From Cyclobacteriaceae bacterium (GTDB lineage Bacteria > Bacteroidota > Bacteroidia > Cytophagales > Cyclobacteriaceae): a stretch of DNA of 64,000 nt. The translations under genes and the position numbers were made by a program. A model generated the notes under the pieces. The model had not been told where the DNA came from and searched no databases. It saw only the letters and a list, made by a program, of their open reading frames with translations. The stretch spans positions 298,613 to 362,612 of the forward strand of contig JAEUUA010000023.1 of NCBI GenBank assembly GCA_016787755.1, written 5' to 3'. This document shows, one piece after another, positions 1-8,811 of the stretch; position 1 is the stretch's first letter, and the number at the start of each line of letters is the position of its first letter.

Positions 1-110
1 CCGAGAATTTCCTTTTGCTTTAAGACCAGGCCACGTTCATCATCAGGCTCATGTTCAACGAGGTATTCCTGAACCGAAGATTGAACCAGTAATGAGAGAA
101 ACTCAATCAT
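1..110 (-). CDS. Partial: N-terminus of a probable class I SAM-dependent methyltransferase
   Basis: An ATG at 110 opens a minus-strand frame that stays open for 36 codons to the window edge, so only the N-terminus is seen. It lies 22 bases after the LAB_N gene and is probably co-transcribed with it. The residues (a start like MIEFLSLL, then VQEYLVEHEPDD, then an acidic/helical stretch) recall the N-terminal helical region of the bacteroidete methyltransferases with a THUMP-like domain. No catalytic motif is in view, so the function is a recollection of the family rather than a proof. The frame itself is well supported by its spacing and lack of stops. Confidence 0.45.
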   Translation of the reverse strand, partial: MIEFLSLLVQSSVQEYLVEHEPDDERGLVLKQKEIL

Positions 111-132
111 GTTGCAAGGTACTCGGGATTGA

Positions 133-786
133 TCAGGTTGGTTGTGTATTTTTTAAGGACAAATAAATATTTCGAATGTATGCACAAAAGCCCATCGACT
201 GCGCAACCAACAAGACAGGATCAAGCCGGTTGAAGCCATAAAACACAACCATAACCGAAGCTACCGCACTGATTATCCAAAACCCAAGTGGCAACAATGA
301 TTCCTGGGCCTTTTCAGAAAAATACCACTGATAGAGGTACCTGAAATTAAGCAAAAGTTGGCCGATACTGCCGATAAGAATAACTGAATCGGTGAAATCC
401 AGTTTACTGGAAATGTTCTGAAAAGATTGAGGGTACCAAAAGATCAGTATGAATAATAAAACGAATGGAAGTGGCGTAATGAGAACTCGTCCAATAAATG
501 GAATCTGCTTCCAGAATTTTTTAAGCTGAAGATTTCGAATGTAGATATAAAATGAAATAGTTTGTCCGAAAAGAATTACTGCATCTTGACGCAGTACCCC
601 ATAAATCAAAAAAAGAAAGGAGCCACATAAACTGAAAATCCAAAACAAGGTTGGGGAAACTACACGTCCTTGTCGCTCCGATTGAATCCATTGAACCAGA
701 ATACGTGCACCAAAAAGAGATTGCGCAAAAAATCCTAGTCCGTAAATCAGGTAATCAAAGAGGGTGAGATCCGAGAAAAAATTCAA
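133..786 (-). CDS. Tandem LAB_N (lipid A biosynthesis N-terminal domain) membrane protein
   Basis: A 217-residue polytopic inner-membrane protein made of two LAB_N-like repeats, about residues 14-88 and 132-210. Both repeats share R-x-L-x-QW, a following SE, then P-x-x-FW, a YG near the end of a helix, and Q-(S/T)-x-x-F-x-x-YIRN. The domain is known as an N-terminal extension of some lipid-A-disaccharide synthases and as a free-standing protein next to sugar-lipid glycosyltransferases. No glycosyltransferase domain is attached here. Its position just downstream of a PAP2 phosphatase fits a role in polyprenyl- or lipid-A-linked sugar handling, but the reaction cannot be assigned. The ATG is 29 bases downstream of the PAP2 stop. 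Confidence 0.8.
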   Translation of the reverse strand: MNFFSDLTLFDYLIYGLGFFAQSLFGARILVQWIQSERQGRVVSPTLFWIFSLCGSFLFLIYGVLRQDAVILFGQTISFYIYIRNLQLKKFWKQIPFIGRVLITPLPFVLLFILIFWYPQSFQNISSKLDFTDSVILIGSIGQLLLNFRYLYQWYFSEKAQESLLPLGFWIISAVASVMVVFYGFNRLDPVLLVAQSMGFCAYIRNIYLSLKNTQPT

Positions 787-814
787 TAGAAGTTAAAATA
801 AGTATGCAAGATAG

Positions 815-1534
815 TTAAAGAGCCAGGCTTAGATAAATTCCATACGCTCCCTGATTATATGTTGGGAGTCCGGTCAGTTTGACTTTTCTCTTACTCCATG
901 TATGCTTATGTGTTGCATACACCAATTCAGTAGAAAGTATTCCTATTCCAGCGCCTACAAAAACATCCGATAACCAATGACGATTGCCTAACACCCTCAT
1001 ACACGCGACCGTTGATGCTACTGAATAGGCGCCAATGCTGTACCAAATGCTTTTATGGCCATATTCTTTGTGCAGAAAAGTAGCAGCCACAAAAGCTTGT
1101 GCAGTATGACCCGAAGGAAAGGAGTTATAGGTTGAACTATCGGGTCGTTGAATATTTGTGGTTTGCTTTAATGTATAGATAATTGCAGTCATCAACAACT
1201 CAGATTTAACCAACAGTATAGTTTCCTCAACCATTGAGTTTTTACCTTTTATCCCCAACGCATTTAAGCCAAAGACTGCGGCTGCTGGAGTATATTGAAG
1301 GTAATCATCAATATGCCGATTAAAGAAGGCGGCATTCTCTTTTCGCTCCTCAAGTATATGAGTTCGGCTTATAAACTCATCCTCGTCAATTACCAGCAGG
1401 CCTCCCGTTATCAATGATGCAGGGGCTATCATACTTTTCCAACTGAGTGGGTTACTCGAGAGCGAATCCGCAGGCTGCGCACGGAGGTAGCCCGTAAAAA
1501 TTAATACGGTTATTAATGAATAAAGCACCTCCAT
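815..1534 (-). CDS. PAP2-family phosphatase, exported or membrane-bound
   Basis: A 239-residue protein of the PAP2/vanadium haloperoxidase superfamily, which removes phosphate from lipid phosphates such as undecaprenyl diphosphate or phosphatidic acid. The three signature motifs are present: K123-x6-RP131, PSGH at 140-143, and R180-x5-H186-x3-D190. H143 and H186 are the expected nucleophile and proton donor. A hydrophobic N-terminus ending near RAQ20 looks like a signal peptide or anchor, and hydrophobic segments surround the motifs. It follows the CzcB-like gene by 35 bases in the same direction and precedes the LAB_N gene, so it may travel on the efflux transcript. Substrate unknown. Confidence 0.88.
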   Translation of the reverse strand: MEVLYSLITVLIFTGYLRAQPADSLSSNPLSWKSMIAPASLITGGLLVIDEDEFISRTHILEERKENAAFFNRHIDDYLQYTPAAAVFGLNALGIKGKNSMVEETILLVKSELLMTAIIYTLKQTTNIQRPDSSTYNSFPSGHTAQAFVAATFLHKEYGHKSIWYSIGAYSVASTVACMRVLGNRHWLSDVFVGAGIGILSTELVYATHKHTWSKRKVKLTGLPTYNQGAYGIYLSLAL

Positions 1535-1569
1535 TTCACTTAGTTAAATTTTGCGCAATCCTGATTCAA

Positions 1570-2709
1570 CTATTCTTCCGTATTCTTTAATTGACTAATG
1601 AGCGTATATGTTCCTTGTATAACAATAGACGCGGAAACATCAAACCCTTCAGGCAACATGACTTCTGTAAACCCAGCATCCGTAACACCGGCTTTAATCT
1701 CAACAAGCTCAAACGTGTTTTTTGGTTTCAGAACAAACAGATAATCTTTACCCTCAAAATTTACAATGGCTTCACTCTTAACGGCTAGCACGGGCGTGTC
1801 ACCCACTTCAATGACTCCACTAAAATACATACCGGGTATCAAGGAGGAATCCTCTTCTTTTAGATGACAATGAACTCGCACTGTCCGTTCCAGTGAAATC
1901 TCTTTTCCAATTAAGTAAACATCAGCAATCCGCTCCACACTTTCGTTCACCAACGTAAATCGCATGCGATGTCCTATTTTCAACTTGGTGATATCCTTCT
2001 CAAAGACCTGAACTTCGGCATGCAGGTGATCGGTATCTACTATTTTAAACATTACATCGGTGGGGCTTACATACATGCCCAGATTTACATTCACCTGGCT
2101 CACATATCCACTGATAGGTGAAGTAATTGAAATAGTTTGCTTGATCGTACCACTTTCAAGCGCTGATGGGGTAATATTAACCATGGCAAGCCGTGCTTTA
2201 AGTCCTTCCGTTTTTACTTTCGTTCGGTTGTAATTTGACTTTGCTTGCTCTAGCGTTTTGGTTGCATTTACATTTTCAGCTGCCAACTCTTGCTGTCTCT
2301 TGTATTCCAGTTCCAATAATTCAAGTTGATCTTTTGCTTCCAGGTAATCTTGTTGGAGTTGTATGTAATCCGGGTGCTCCATTAGTGCCAACAGCTGACC
2401 TTTCTTAATTTTCATTCCCTGGAGCAATTCGGTTTGCCTTATAAAACCTCCGAGCGGTGCACTAATAGTAACTAAATTTTGGGGCGGCACATCAAGCACG
2501 CCATTTACTTTTACCGTAGCCCCCAGTGTGTGTTTCTCAATTTTACCAAACTCCAGGCTTAGTTTTTTTACTTGTTCATCTGTTAAGACAAGTACATTGC
2601 TACGCATCGCTTCTTCCATTGATGCAGGCTCATCGTTTACTTGCGAGAATTTTGAACATGCTGTTAAGCCAACCACTAGTATTAGTAAATAATGTATAGA
2701 ACGATTCAT
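1570..2709 (-). CDS. czcB: RND efflux periplasmic adaptor subunit (CzcB/CusB-type membrane fusion protein)
   Basis: A 379-residue lipoprotein adaptor that bridges the inner-membrane RND pump and the outer-membrane channel. The signal peptide ends in the lipobox LTAC with Cys18. The order is typical of the family: a lipoyl/barrel-sandwich half (about 75-110), an alpha-helical coiled-coil hairpin rich in Q, L, E and K (about 110-175), the second lipoyl half with a conserved ITSPISGYV segment, then beta-barrel and membrane-proximal domains. No His-rich N-terminal metal site is visible. It lies 23 bases after the TolC-like gene and is the third component of the CzcA-CzcC-CzcB operon. The symbol is assigned by context and family. 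Confidence 0.88.
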   Translation of the reverse strand: MNRSIHYLLILVVGLTACSKFSQVNDEPASMEEAMRSNVLVLTDEQVKKLSLEFGKIEKHTLGATVKVNGVLDVPPQNLVTISAPLGGFIRQTELLQGMKIKKGQLLALMEHPDYIQLQQDYLEAKDQLELLELEYKRQQELAAENVNATKTLEQAKSNYNRTKVKTEGLKARLAMVNITPSALESGTIKQTISITSPISGYVSQVNVNLGMYVSPTDVMFKIVDTDHLHAEVQVFEKDITKLKIGHRMRFTLVNESVERIADVYLIGKEISLERTVRVHCHLKEEDSSLIPGMYFSGVIEVGDTPVLAVKSEAIVNFEGKDYLFVLKPKNTFELVEIKAGVTDAGFTEVMLPEGFDVSASIVIQGTYTLISQLKNTEE

Positions 2710-2732
2710 CTTTTTCTTATTTTAATTTCGTA

Positions 2733-3950
2733 TTAATCCTTCCCAAGTAGGAAATCCATTTTTATTGTTGATTGATTGTACTGAGTAAGTGCCAACAGAT
2801 AATTGGCCTTAATCGTTTGAGCGTGTTGAATCGACTGCAAAAACTCGATGTAGCCAATTTCTCCACCCCGATAGGCTCTGCCAGCTTGTTGTAAAATTAA
2901 ATTTGCGTTTTTGAGTGCACTGGTTTCATAGTACTGCAAACTCGCTTCATTCTTTTCCAATTCTCGCTGTGTCTGTTCGTACTCTCCTTCTAGCGTTGCT
3001 TGAAAAAATTCAGCGCTCTTTCTGGTTGCCTCTTCCTGAAACCCAGCCGCCTTTGCCTTTGCTGCTTGAGGTCCAAACCAAAGGGGAATGGATACCCCTA
3101 GTTGAAAGCCTTGAAATCGCTTATTCTTGTCGAAGTAAACTTCTTGTCCACTTATTTTTTGAAATCCAATCAAGCTTTGATTGAAATAGCCTAGGGTAAT
3201 ATCTGGTAGTAATCCCGACTTCTCTACACGCCAATTCTGATTTGCAATAACTACTTGTTGATTCATATAACTAAGCTGAGGATTATTGAAAACTGTCTCT
3301 CTTGAAAATGTTAGCTTAGATAATTCTTCCGCTGGGAGAAAGGTTGGCTCCCCTTTTAAAAGCGTCTTCAATTTGCTTTGCAGGATACTTCCATCCGTTT
3401 CGCTTTTTCGCAATTGATTTTTTACTTCTTGTAGTTGCGTTTCTGCGGTGGTCTTCTCCAACAAGGTACTTTCACCGGCCTTATACCGAAGTGCGGATGC
3501 GCGCGCAAAATCAGCAAACAAGCTATCTTGAGATTTCAGCAATTTATGAAGTGCCTGCTGATATACTAATTGCTCATACAAGGACTTTACTTCATAAATC
3601 AAGGTGTTTCGAACAATTGCAAGATTCATTTGCGAGCCGGTTACCTGCTCATTTTTCAATTTAACATGCGCTGCAATAGCCGTTGGAAAGGGTATGCTTT
3701 GTGTGACTGTGAAATTATTATCCGTTTCAACTGTATTATACTGACCTCGCATCCACATGGCAGAAAATTTTCCAAGCTCACTCCCGGTTTTTTTCATCTG
3801 CTTAAAATAGTCGACCTGAAATTCAGCCGACTTAATTTGTTGATTGTTTTGCAGAGCTATTAGAATTGCTTGATCGCGGGTTAACGTTTGTGCTTGCGCA
3901 GAAACTGCAATCACGACAAGAAGTATCGGTAAGTGTTGAATAATTTTCAT
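2733..3950 (-). CDS. czcC: TolC-family outer-membrane channel of the metal efflux system
   Basis: A 405-residue outer-membrane factor forming the exit duct of the tripartite pump. A signal peptide ends near AQAQ. The rest is mostly long helices with the usual internal duplication: the first half with QTLTRDQAILIAL and NNQQI, the second half around NPQLSYMNQQV. In many Bacteroidota this channel is fused to the C-terminus of CzcA; here it is a separate protein. Its ATG overlaps the czcA stop as ATGA (3947-3950), which implies translational coupling and fixes the start. Confidence 0.88.
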   Translation of the reverse strand: MKIIQHLPILLVVIAVSAQAQTLTRDQAILIALQNNQQIKSAEFQVDYFKQMKKTGSELGKFSAMWMRGQYNTVETDNNFTVTQSIPFPTAIAAHVKLKNEQVTGSQMNLAIVRNTLIYEVKSLYEQLVYQQALHKLLKSQDSLFADFARASALRYKAGESTLLEKTTAETQLQEVKNQLRKSETDGSILQSKLKTLLKGEPTFLPAEELSKLTFSRETVFNNPQLSYMNQQVVIANQNWRVEKSGLLPDITLGYFNQSLIGFQKISGQEVYFDKNKRFQGFQLGVSIPLWFGPQAAKAKAAGFQEEATRKSAEFFQATLEGEYEQTQRELEKNEASLQYYETSALKNANLILQQAGRAYRGGEIGYIEFLQSIQHAQTIKANYLLALTQYNQSTIKMDFLLGKD

Positions 3951-6900
3951 AACTCAATGGGTTGATCCTTTTCAAAATAGGTATATAACACAGGAAGCAC
4001 TAACAGTGTAAGTAAGGTGGCTGTAACCAGTCCTCCAATAACAACCGTGGCCAAGGGTCTTTGAACTTCTGCTCCCGCACCTTGCGACAATGCCATAGGA
4101 AGAAAGCCCAGCGATGCCACTAAAGCAGTCATGAGAACCGGCCGCAATCTTACTTCGGTTCCGTTTAATACAATTTGGTTTAATGAAAGTCCTCCTTGTT
4201 TTTTCAAACGATTGAATTCAGCTATCAATACAATACCATTTAATACGGCCACTCCAAACAAGGCAATAAAACCCACTCCTGCAGAAATACTAAAAGGCAT
4301 ATCACGCAACCACAGAGCGATGACTCCACCAATAGACGATAAAGGAATAGCTGTAAAAATTAATAATCCTTGGCGGAAGGAATGAAAGGTAAAATAAAGC
4401 AGAAGGAAAATCAGAGCAAGTGCCAACGGTACGGCAATCATCAATCGCTGCGTTGCTTCTTCCAGGTTTTTAAATGCACCTCCATAGGTAAGGTAATAAC
4501 CGGGATCGAATTTAAGTTGCTTCGAAACTAGTTTATCAATTTCCTCAACGATACTCTTTACATCACGGCCCCGTACATTAAAACCAACCGCAATTCTACG
4601 CTTAGCATCATCGCGTTGTATTTGGTTTGGTCCTATTTGCATTTCGATACTTGCAATTTGTCCAAGTGGCACTTGCACTCCCGAAGGAGCGGTAACGGAT
4701 AGTTCTTTAATATCATCTATCCCGGTTCGGTTTTCCCGATTTAATCGTACTACCAAATCAAATCTTCTTTCCTTTTCAAAAACCAATCCTGCTACCTCCC
4801 CTGAGAAGCCACTCCGCAACACTTGATTTGCATCTTGTATATTCAATCCAAATTGAGCCAGCTTATCGCGATTCCATGTAACAACTATCTGTTGTAAACC
4901 ACCAATAGGCTCTACGTAAATGTCCTGTGCACCTTCCACCTTGCTGGCAATTTTTCCAATCTGCTCGGCATAGGTTGCTAATAGGCTTAGATCTTCGCCA
5001 TACACTTTTATTACCACATCTTGCCTGGCACCCGTCATCAATTCATTGAAGCGCATTTGAATAGGCTGTTGAAACCCGTAGGCAACACCTGGCAATTCTT
5101 CCTGAAGCTTTGAAGACATTCTTTCTGCAAGTTCATTGCGCGTTCTTGCGCTCGTCCATTCACTTCGATCTTTTAAAACAATAATTAGATCGCTTGCTTC
5201 AACGGGCATGGGATCGGTAGGAATTTCAGATGTCCCTATTTTCCCAATCACTTTTTCCACTTCCGGAAAATTATCAAGCAGCACCCGAGAACTCTTTTGA
5301 GTAGTCTCTATCGACTGACTTAGTGAACTTCCCGTAAGTAAGGTAGTCTCCACAGCAAAATCTCCTTCATCCAAGGAAGGAATAAATTCGCCACCCATTC
5401 GTAAAAACAAAATCACACTCCCTGAAAAAAAGAAAAGAGCGATGAGAATAATTAACATTCGCCTCTTTAGCGCGAAAGAAATTGCTGGTGCGTAGATGCG
5501 ATGAAAAAACGCTATGATCTTATCGGAAATATTTTGTTTGTGCCCAGTTGTTTTGCTTAGAAACAACGAAGAAACCATTGGTACATACGTGATGGAAAGA
5601 ATGAGTGCCCCAATGATGGCGAATGAAACAGTTTGTGCCATCGGGCCAAACATTTTGCCTTCAATGCCAACGAGTGATAGAATTGGAAGATATACGATTA
5701 AGATAATAATCTGTCCAAACGCTGCCGAGCGCATCATGCTGCTTGCTGATTGTTGAACTTCACTATCCATTTCAGTCTGGTTAAGCTTTCGCGAAACAGC
5801 AGCTAACCCTAAGTGATGCATGGTAGCCTCTACAATAATTACTGCCCCATCTACAATCAATCCAAAGTCAATCGCTCCCAGACTCATCAAGTTTCCTGAA
5901 ACTCCAAACAGATTCATCATGCTAATGGCAAATAGCATCGCGAGCGGAATTACGGAGGCAACCACTAATCCCGCCCTGAAATTTCCGAGTAAAAGAACCA
6001 ATACAAACACCACGATGAGTGCGCCTTCGGCTAAATTTTTTGTAACGGTGCCAATTGCCTTGTTGACTAATTTGGTGCGATCCAAATACGGTTCTATTTG
6101 CACACCTGCTGGTAATGATTTGCTAATTTGAGCAATTCGTTCTTTTACTTTTTCAATTACCAAAGAAGAGTTTGCCCCTTTTAGCATAAGTACAATCGCC
6201 CCCACTGTTTCCCCTTGGTCGTTATATGTCATGGCTCCATAACGTGCAGCACTGCCAAGCTGAACCTCCCCTATGTCTCTAATTAATACCGGTAAACTGT
6301 TGGAGTTAGACTTTACAACAATTTGTTGCAAGTCACTGACTGTTTCCACTAACCCCTCACTTCGAATAAAATAGCTGTATGGTTTACGTTCTATGTACGC
6401 ACCGCCTGTATTTTGATTGTTCTTTTCAAGTGCGGTAAAGACATCGGTGATACTGATATTTAAACTTCTCAGCTTGTTGATGTCAAGTGCAATTTCGTAT
6501 TGCTTTACAAACCCACCAAAGCTGCTTACATCAGCAACACCTTCTGTGCCTAACAATTGCCTGCGCACGATCCAATCCTGGATGGTGCGAAGTTCAATGG
6601 CATCAAATTTAGTTTCATATCCTTTTTTGGCTCTAATAACATATTGATAGATTTCACTTAAGCCTGTAGAGAGCGGTGAAATTTCAGGATTACCAGATCC
6701 TGCAGGAATTAAACTTTTTGCCTGCGAGAGCCGCTCGTTAACTTGCTGACGTGCCCAGTAGACATCTGTCTTTTCCGAGAAAACAATTGTGACCACCGAC
6801 AATCCGAAGCGAGAGAAAGAACGAATCTCAGTTATCTCAGGTATGGTAGCCATGGTCTGCTCAACCGGAAATGTTATGAGTCGTTCCACCTCAGGTGCAG

Positions 6901-7069
6901 CTAAAGAGGGTGAAACCGTAAGGATCTGAACCTGATTGTTTGTGATATCAGGTACCGCATCGATCGGGAGTTGCGTAAGCGAATAGCTACCCCAAATAAT
7001 CAGGGCAACGGTAAGCATACCAACGATAATTTTATTCCTTATCGAAAAGGAAATAATGCTAGTAAGCAT
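3947..7069 (-). CDS. czcA: Heavy-metal efflux RND pump, CzcA type
   Basis: A 1040-residue proton-driven inner-membrane transporter with the full RND layout: TM1, a first periplasmic loop, TM2-6, a cytoplasmic segment, TM7, a second loop and TM8-12. The TM4 motif D401-F-G-x3-D407-G-x5-E414 matches, residue for residue, the proton-relay triad D402/D408/E415 known in CzcA. That motif marks divalent-cation pumps (Zn, Co, Cd, Ni) and differs from the pattern in copper/silver CusA, so Cu(I) export is less likely. The exact metal is not determined. It is the first pump gene of the operon, 94 bases after the His-rich protein, and shares ATGA with the TolC gene. Confidence 0.92.
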   Translation of the reverse strand: MLTSIISFSIRNKIIVGMLTVALIIWGSYSLTQLPIDAVPDITNNQVQILTVSPSLAAPEVERLITFPVEQTMATIPEITEIRSFSRFGLSVVTIVFSEKTDVYWARQQVNERLSQAKSLIPAGSGNPEISPLSTGLSEIYQYVIRAKKGYETKFDAIELRTIQDWIVRRQLLGTEGVADVSSFGGFVKQYEIALDINKLRSLNISITDVFTALEKNNQNTGGAYIERKPYSYFIRSEGLVETVSDLQQIVVKSNSNSLPVLIRDIGEVQLGSAARYGAMTYNDQGETVGAIVLMLKGANSSLVIEKVKERIAQISKSLPAGVQIEPYLDRTKLVNKAIGTVTKNLAEGALIVVFVLVLLLGNFRAGLVVASVIPLAMLFAISMMNLFGVSGNLMSLGAIDFGLIVDGAVIIVEATMHHLGLAAVSRKLNQTEMDSEVQQSASSMMRSAAFGQIIILIVYLPILSLVGIEGKMFGPMAQTVSFAIIGALILSITYVPMVSSLFLSKTTGHKQNISDKIIAFFHRIYAPAISFALKRRMLIILIALFFFSGSVILFLRMGGEFIPSLDEGDFAVETTLLTGSSLSQSIETTQKSSRVLLDNFPEVEKVIGKIGTSEIPTDPMPVEASDLIIVLKDRSEWTSARTRNELAERMSSKLQEELPGVAYGFQQPIQMRFNELMTGARQDVVIKVYGEDLSLLATYAEQIGKIASKVEGAQDIYVEPIGGLQQIVVTWNRDKLAQFGLNIQDANQVLRSGFSGEVAGLVFEKERRFDLVVRLNRENRTGIDDIKELSVTAPSGVQVPLGQIASIEMQIGPNQIQRDDAKRRIAVGFNVRGRDVKSIVEEIDKLVSKQLKFDPGYYLTYGGAFKNLEEATQRLMIAVPLALALIFLLLYFTFHSFRQGLLIFTAIPLSSIGGVIALWLRDMPFSISAGVGFIALFGVAVLNGIVLIAEFNRLKKQGGLSLNQIVLNGTEVRLRPVLMTALVASLGFLPMALSQGAGAEVQRPLATVVIGGLVTATLLTLLVLPVLYTYFEKDQPIEL

Positions 7070-7163
7070 GAAAAATTTCTTTAGTAAAAAATAAGTAAGA
7101 ATGAAGTTTGCTAACTAAGCTTGTTGCTAGCTAACATAAAAAATAGCCTGGACTAAATTATTC

Positions 7164-7556
7164 CTAACTGTTTCGCGGTGGCTGCCAGATGGATTGACTA
7201 ACATCAAGTGAGAAGGCTGATTGGTAAAAGTTTGAGTAGGACACATTGCAGACATGCGTTGAAATTTCAGGTGCATGGAATACCGGAATCAAACTTACCG
7301 TGTGCGCAAACGTGCAGTCGGGGGATTTGAAAGGAAGGTCTTCATGCTCCTGATGTTCTTCCTTATCATGACGTTCGGCTTCCGATCCGTAATGGAGGTT
7401 TAGAAAATCATAAAATGAAACACTGGCAGTTTTTATTTTGTGCTGCTGAAAGTGTTCAATTAAGCGCGGCAGTTTTACGAAATCATGCAAATCCATCACA
7501 CTCCCTAAAAGGGTTATTGAAAGGAGCATGAACGCAATTGATTTTCGTATTGGCAC
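7164..7556 (-). CDS. Small exported His/Asp/Glu-rich protein heading the metal efflux operon
   Basis: A 130-residue protein with a hydrophobic N-terminus and a central charged cluster (about 54-75) of alternating His, Asp and Glu, followed by LPFKS and a C-terminal IWQPPR. Small proteins of this kind precede RND metal pumps in Bacteroidota. The cluster suggests periplasmic metal binding or sensing, but this is inference. The longest frame starts with GTG at 7556; the ATG at 7529 is an equally good start just ahead of the hydrophobic core. No Cys pair or known metallochaperone fold is recognised. It precedes czcA on the same strand by 94 bases. Confidence 0.65.
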   Translation of the reverse strand: MPIRKSIAFMLLSITLLGSVMDLHDFVKLPRLIEHFQQHKIKTASVSFYDFLNLHYGSEAERHDKEEHQEHEDLPFKSPDCTFAHTVSLIPVFHAPEISTHVCNVSYSNFYQSAFSLDVSQSIWQPPRNS

Positions 7557-7662
7557 TGCTAAAATTTTTTACTGCTTGCAAGTTAAAAAAGAAATTCTGA
7601 AAAGAATCTGAAGATACGTAAACGGTGCGAACCTTGTTTGAGGCTCAATTTCAACCTAACTA

Positions 7663-8715
7663 TTAGAATAAACTGAGATTACCCCCTTTTCGAAACAACG
7701 TTAAGTTATAAGGTGGTAGTTGTCGGCCGGCATAATATTTTTTCTTTGCTACTCGATGTAATTGATGAATCGCATCCGCAATGTTTCCTTCACCAGACAT
7801 GCGCCTTCCAAACTGAGAGTCGTTTACATCTCCACCATGAAACGAACAGATTTGATTCCATACTTTCTCAAATCGATCCGGAAAATTCTTTCGCAACCAA
7901 TCCTCAAAAATTTTTCCAATAGAGCCATTCAGTCGCACCACCGTCATGCCACAGGCAAGCGCTCCATGATCAGCAGCGGCTTTTAGTACCGCAGGTATTT
8001 CATGATGGTTCAATCCGGGTATAATGGGTGCATTCATCACTCCAGTTGGAACCCCTGCTTTTGCAAGTGCTTCAATGGTTTTTAATCGTTTCAATGCACT
8101 TGCCGTTCGGGGCTCTAAAGTTCTTCTTAACTCTTCATTAAGTGTTGTGATGGAAAGATACACGTGCACCAGATTGTCTTTCGCTAAATCAGTAAGCAGA
8201 TCAATATCGCGAAGGATTAAACTGTTCTTTGTGATGAGCCCAACCGGGTGTCGATAATTAGCAAACACTTTTAAGATACTTCTGGTGATCTCAAACTTAC
8301 GCTCTTGTGGTTGATAGCAATCCGTGTTACCACTGAGCATGATGGGTATGGCATTCCAATTCTTGTTTAAGAGTTGTTGTTCCAAAAGTGAAGCTGCGTT
8401 TTTCTTTACAATAATTTTGCTTTCAAAATCAAGGCCGGCACTAAATCCATAATACTCGTGTGTATTTCGTGCATAGCAATAAATGCAACCATGCTCGCAC
8501 CCTTGATATGGATTCATAGAATACATCATACTCAAATCCGGACTCGTTATTTTATTGACAATCTTTTTCGGAGTTTCGAGAAAAATTTGCGTTTGTGGAG
8601 ATTCAAGAAGAGGTTCATCAAGACCTTCAATATGATCGGTTACATACTGAGCCTTGAGAAACTTATTCCTGGTTTTTATTTGAGCCCCACGACCTTTAAA
8701 ATATTCCTGATCCAT
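7663..8715 (-). CDS. PA0069-family radical SAM protein
   Basis: A 350-residue radical SAM enzyme related to spore photoproduct lyase-like proteins. The [4Fe-4S] motif C73-x3-C77-x2-C80, in the context GCEHGCIYCYAR, is intact. A short N-terminal basic segment precedes it, and the C-terminal part is a TIM-barrel with PIMLSGNTDCYQPQE and an HP-x-G-x-ITKN segment typical of the PA0069/Rv2578c family. The substrate of this family is not established. A near-consensus -7 element (TATTCTTG, 8720-8727) lies only four bases from the ATG. It is divergently arranged with the PLP-enzyme gene at 8812. Confidence 0.85.
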   Translation of the reverse strand: MDQEYFKGRGAQIKTRNKFLKAQYVTDHIEGLDEPLLESPQTQIFLETPKKIVNKITSPDLSMMYSMNPYQGCEHGCIYCYARNTHEYYGFSAGLDFESKIIVKKNAASLLEQQLLNKNWNAIPIMLSGNTDCYQPQERKFEITRSILKVFANYRHPVGLITKNSLILRDIDLLTDLAKDNLVHVYLSITTLNEELRRTLEPRTASALKRLKTIEALAKAGVPTGVMNAPIIPGLNHHEIPAVLKAAADHGALACGMTVVRLNGSIGKIFEDWLRKNFPDRFEKVWNQICSFHGGDVNDSQFGRRMSGEGNIADAIHQLHRVAKKKYYAGRQLPPYNLTLFRKGGNLSLF

Positions 8716-8719
8716 AAAA

Positions 8720-8727
8720 CAAGAATA
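8720..8727 (-). promoter_or_regulatory. Probable -7 element of the radical SAM gene
   Basis: The minus strand reads TATTCTTG, one mismatch from TAnnTTTG, followed by four bases and the ATG at 8715. If used, transcription would begin at or next to the start codon. Confidence 0.35.
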
Positions 8728-8793
8728 CTAATATTTTTAGTAATTCAAGTGCTGTTTTAGTTTAATGTCCAAATTGACATAAAAACAATGATT

Positions 8794-8801
8794 TAATTTT
8801 G
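8794..8801 (+). promoter_or_regulatory. -7 promoter element of the PLP-enzyme gene
   Basis: TAATTTTG matches the bacteroidete TAnnTTTG consensus exactly. A TTG at 8774-8776, 17 bases upstream, is a plausible -33 element. The ATG at 8812 is ten bases downstream, so the leader would be only a few bases long. Confidence 0.6.
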
Positions 8802-8811
8802 TAAATAAGAC

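Noticed and set aside
3344..3863. Open frames on the plus strand opposite the TolC gene
   Set aside because: They overlap the supported TolC gene in antisense, lack ribosome-binding or family signals, and arise from codon bias in the minus-strand gene.
5820..6131. A plus-strand 103-codon frame opposite czcA
   Set aside because: The minus-strand czcA is fully supported by motifs across this interval. The antisense frame has low-complexity composition and no homology signal.
3947..7069. Reading the pump as CusA (copper/silver)
   Set aside because: The TM4 motif has the D-F-G-x3-D-G ... E pattern of CzcA-type divalent pumps, not the CusA-type sequence.
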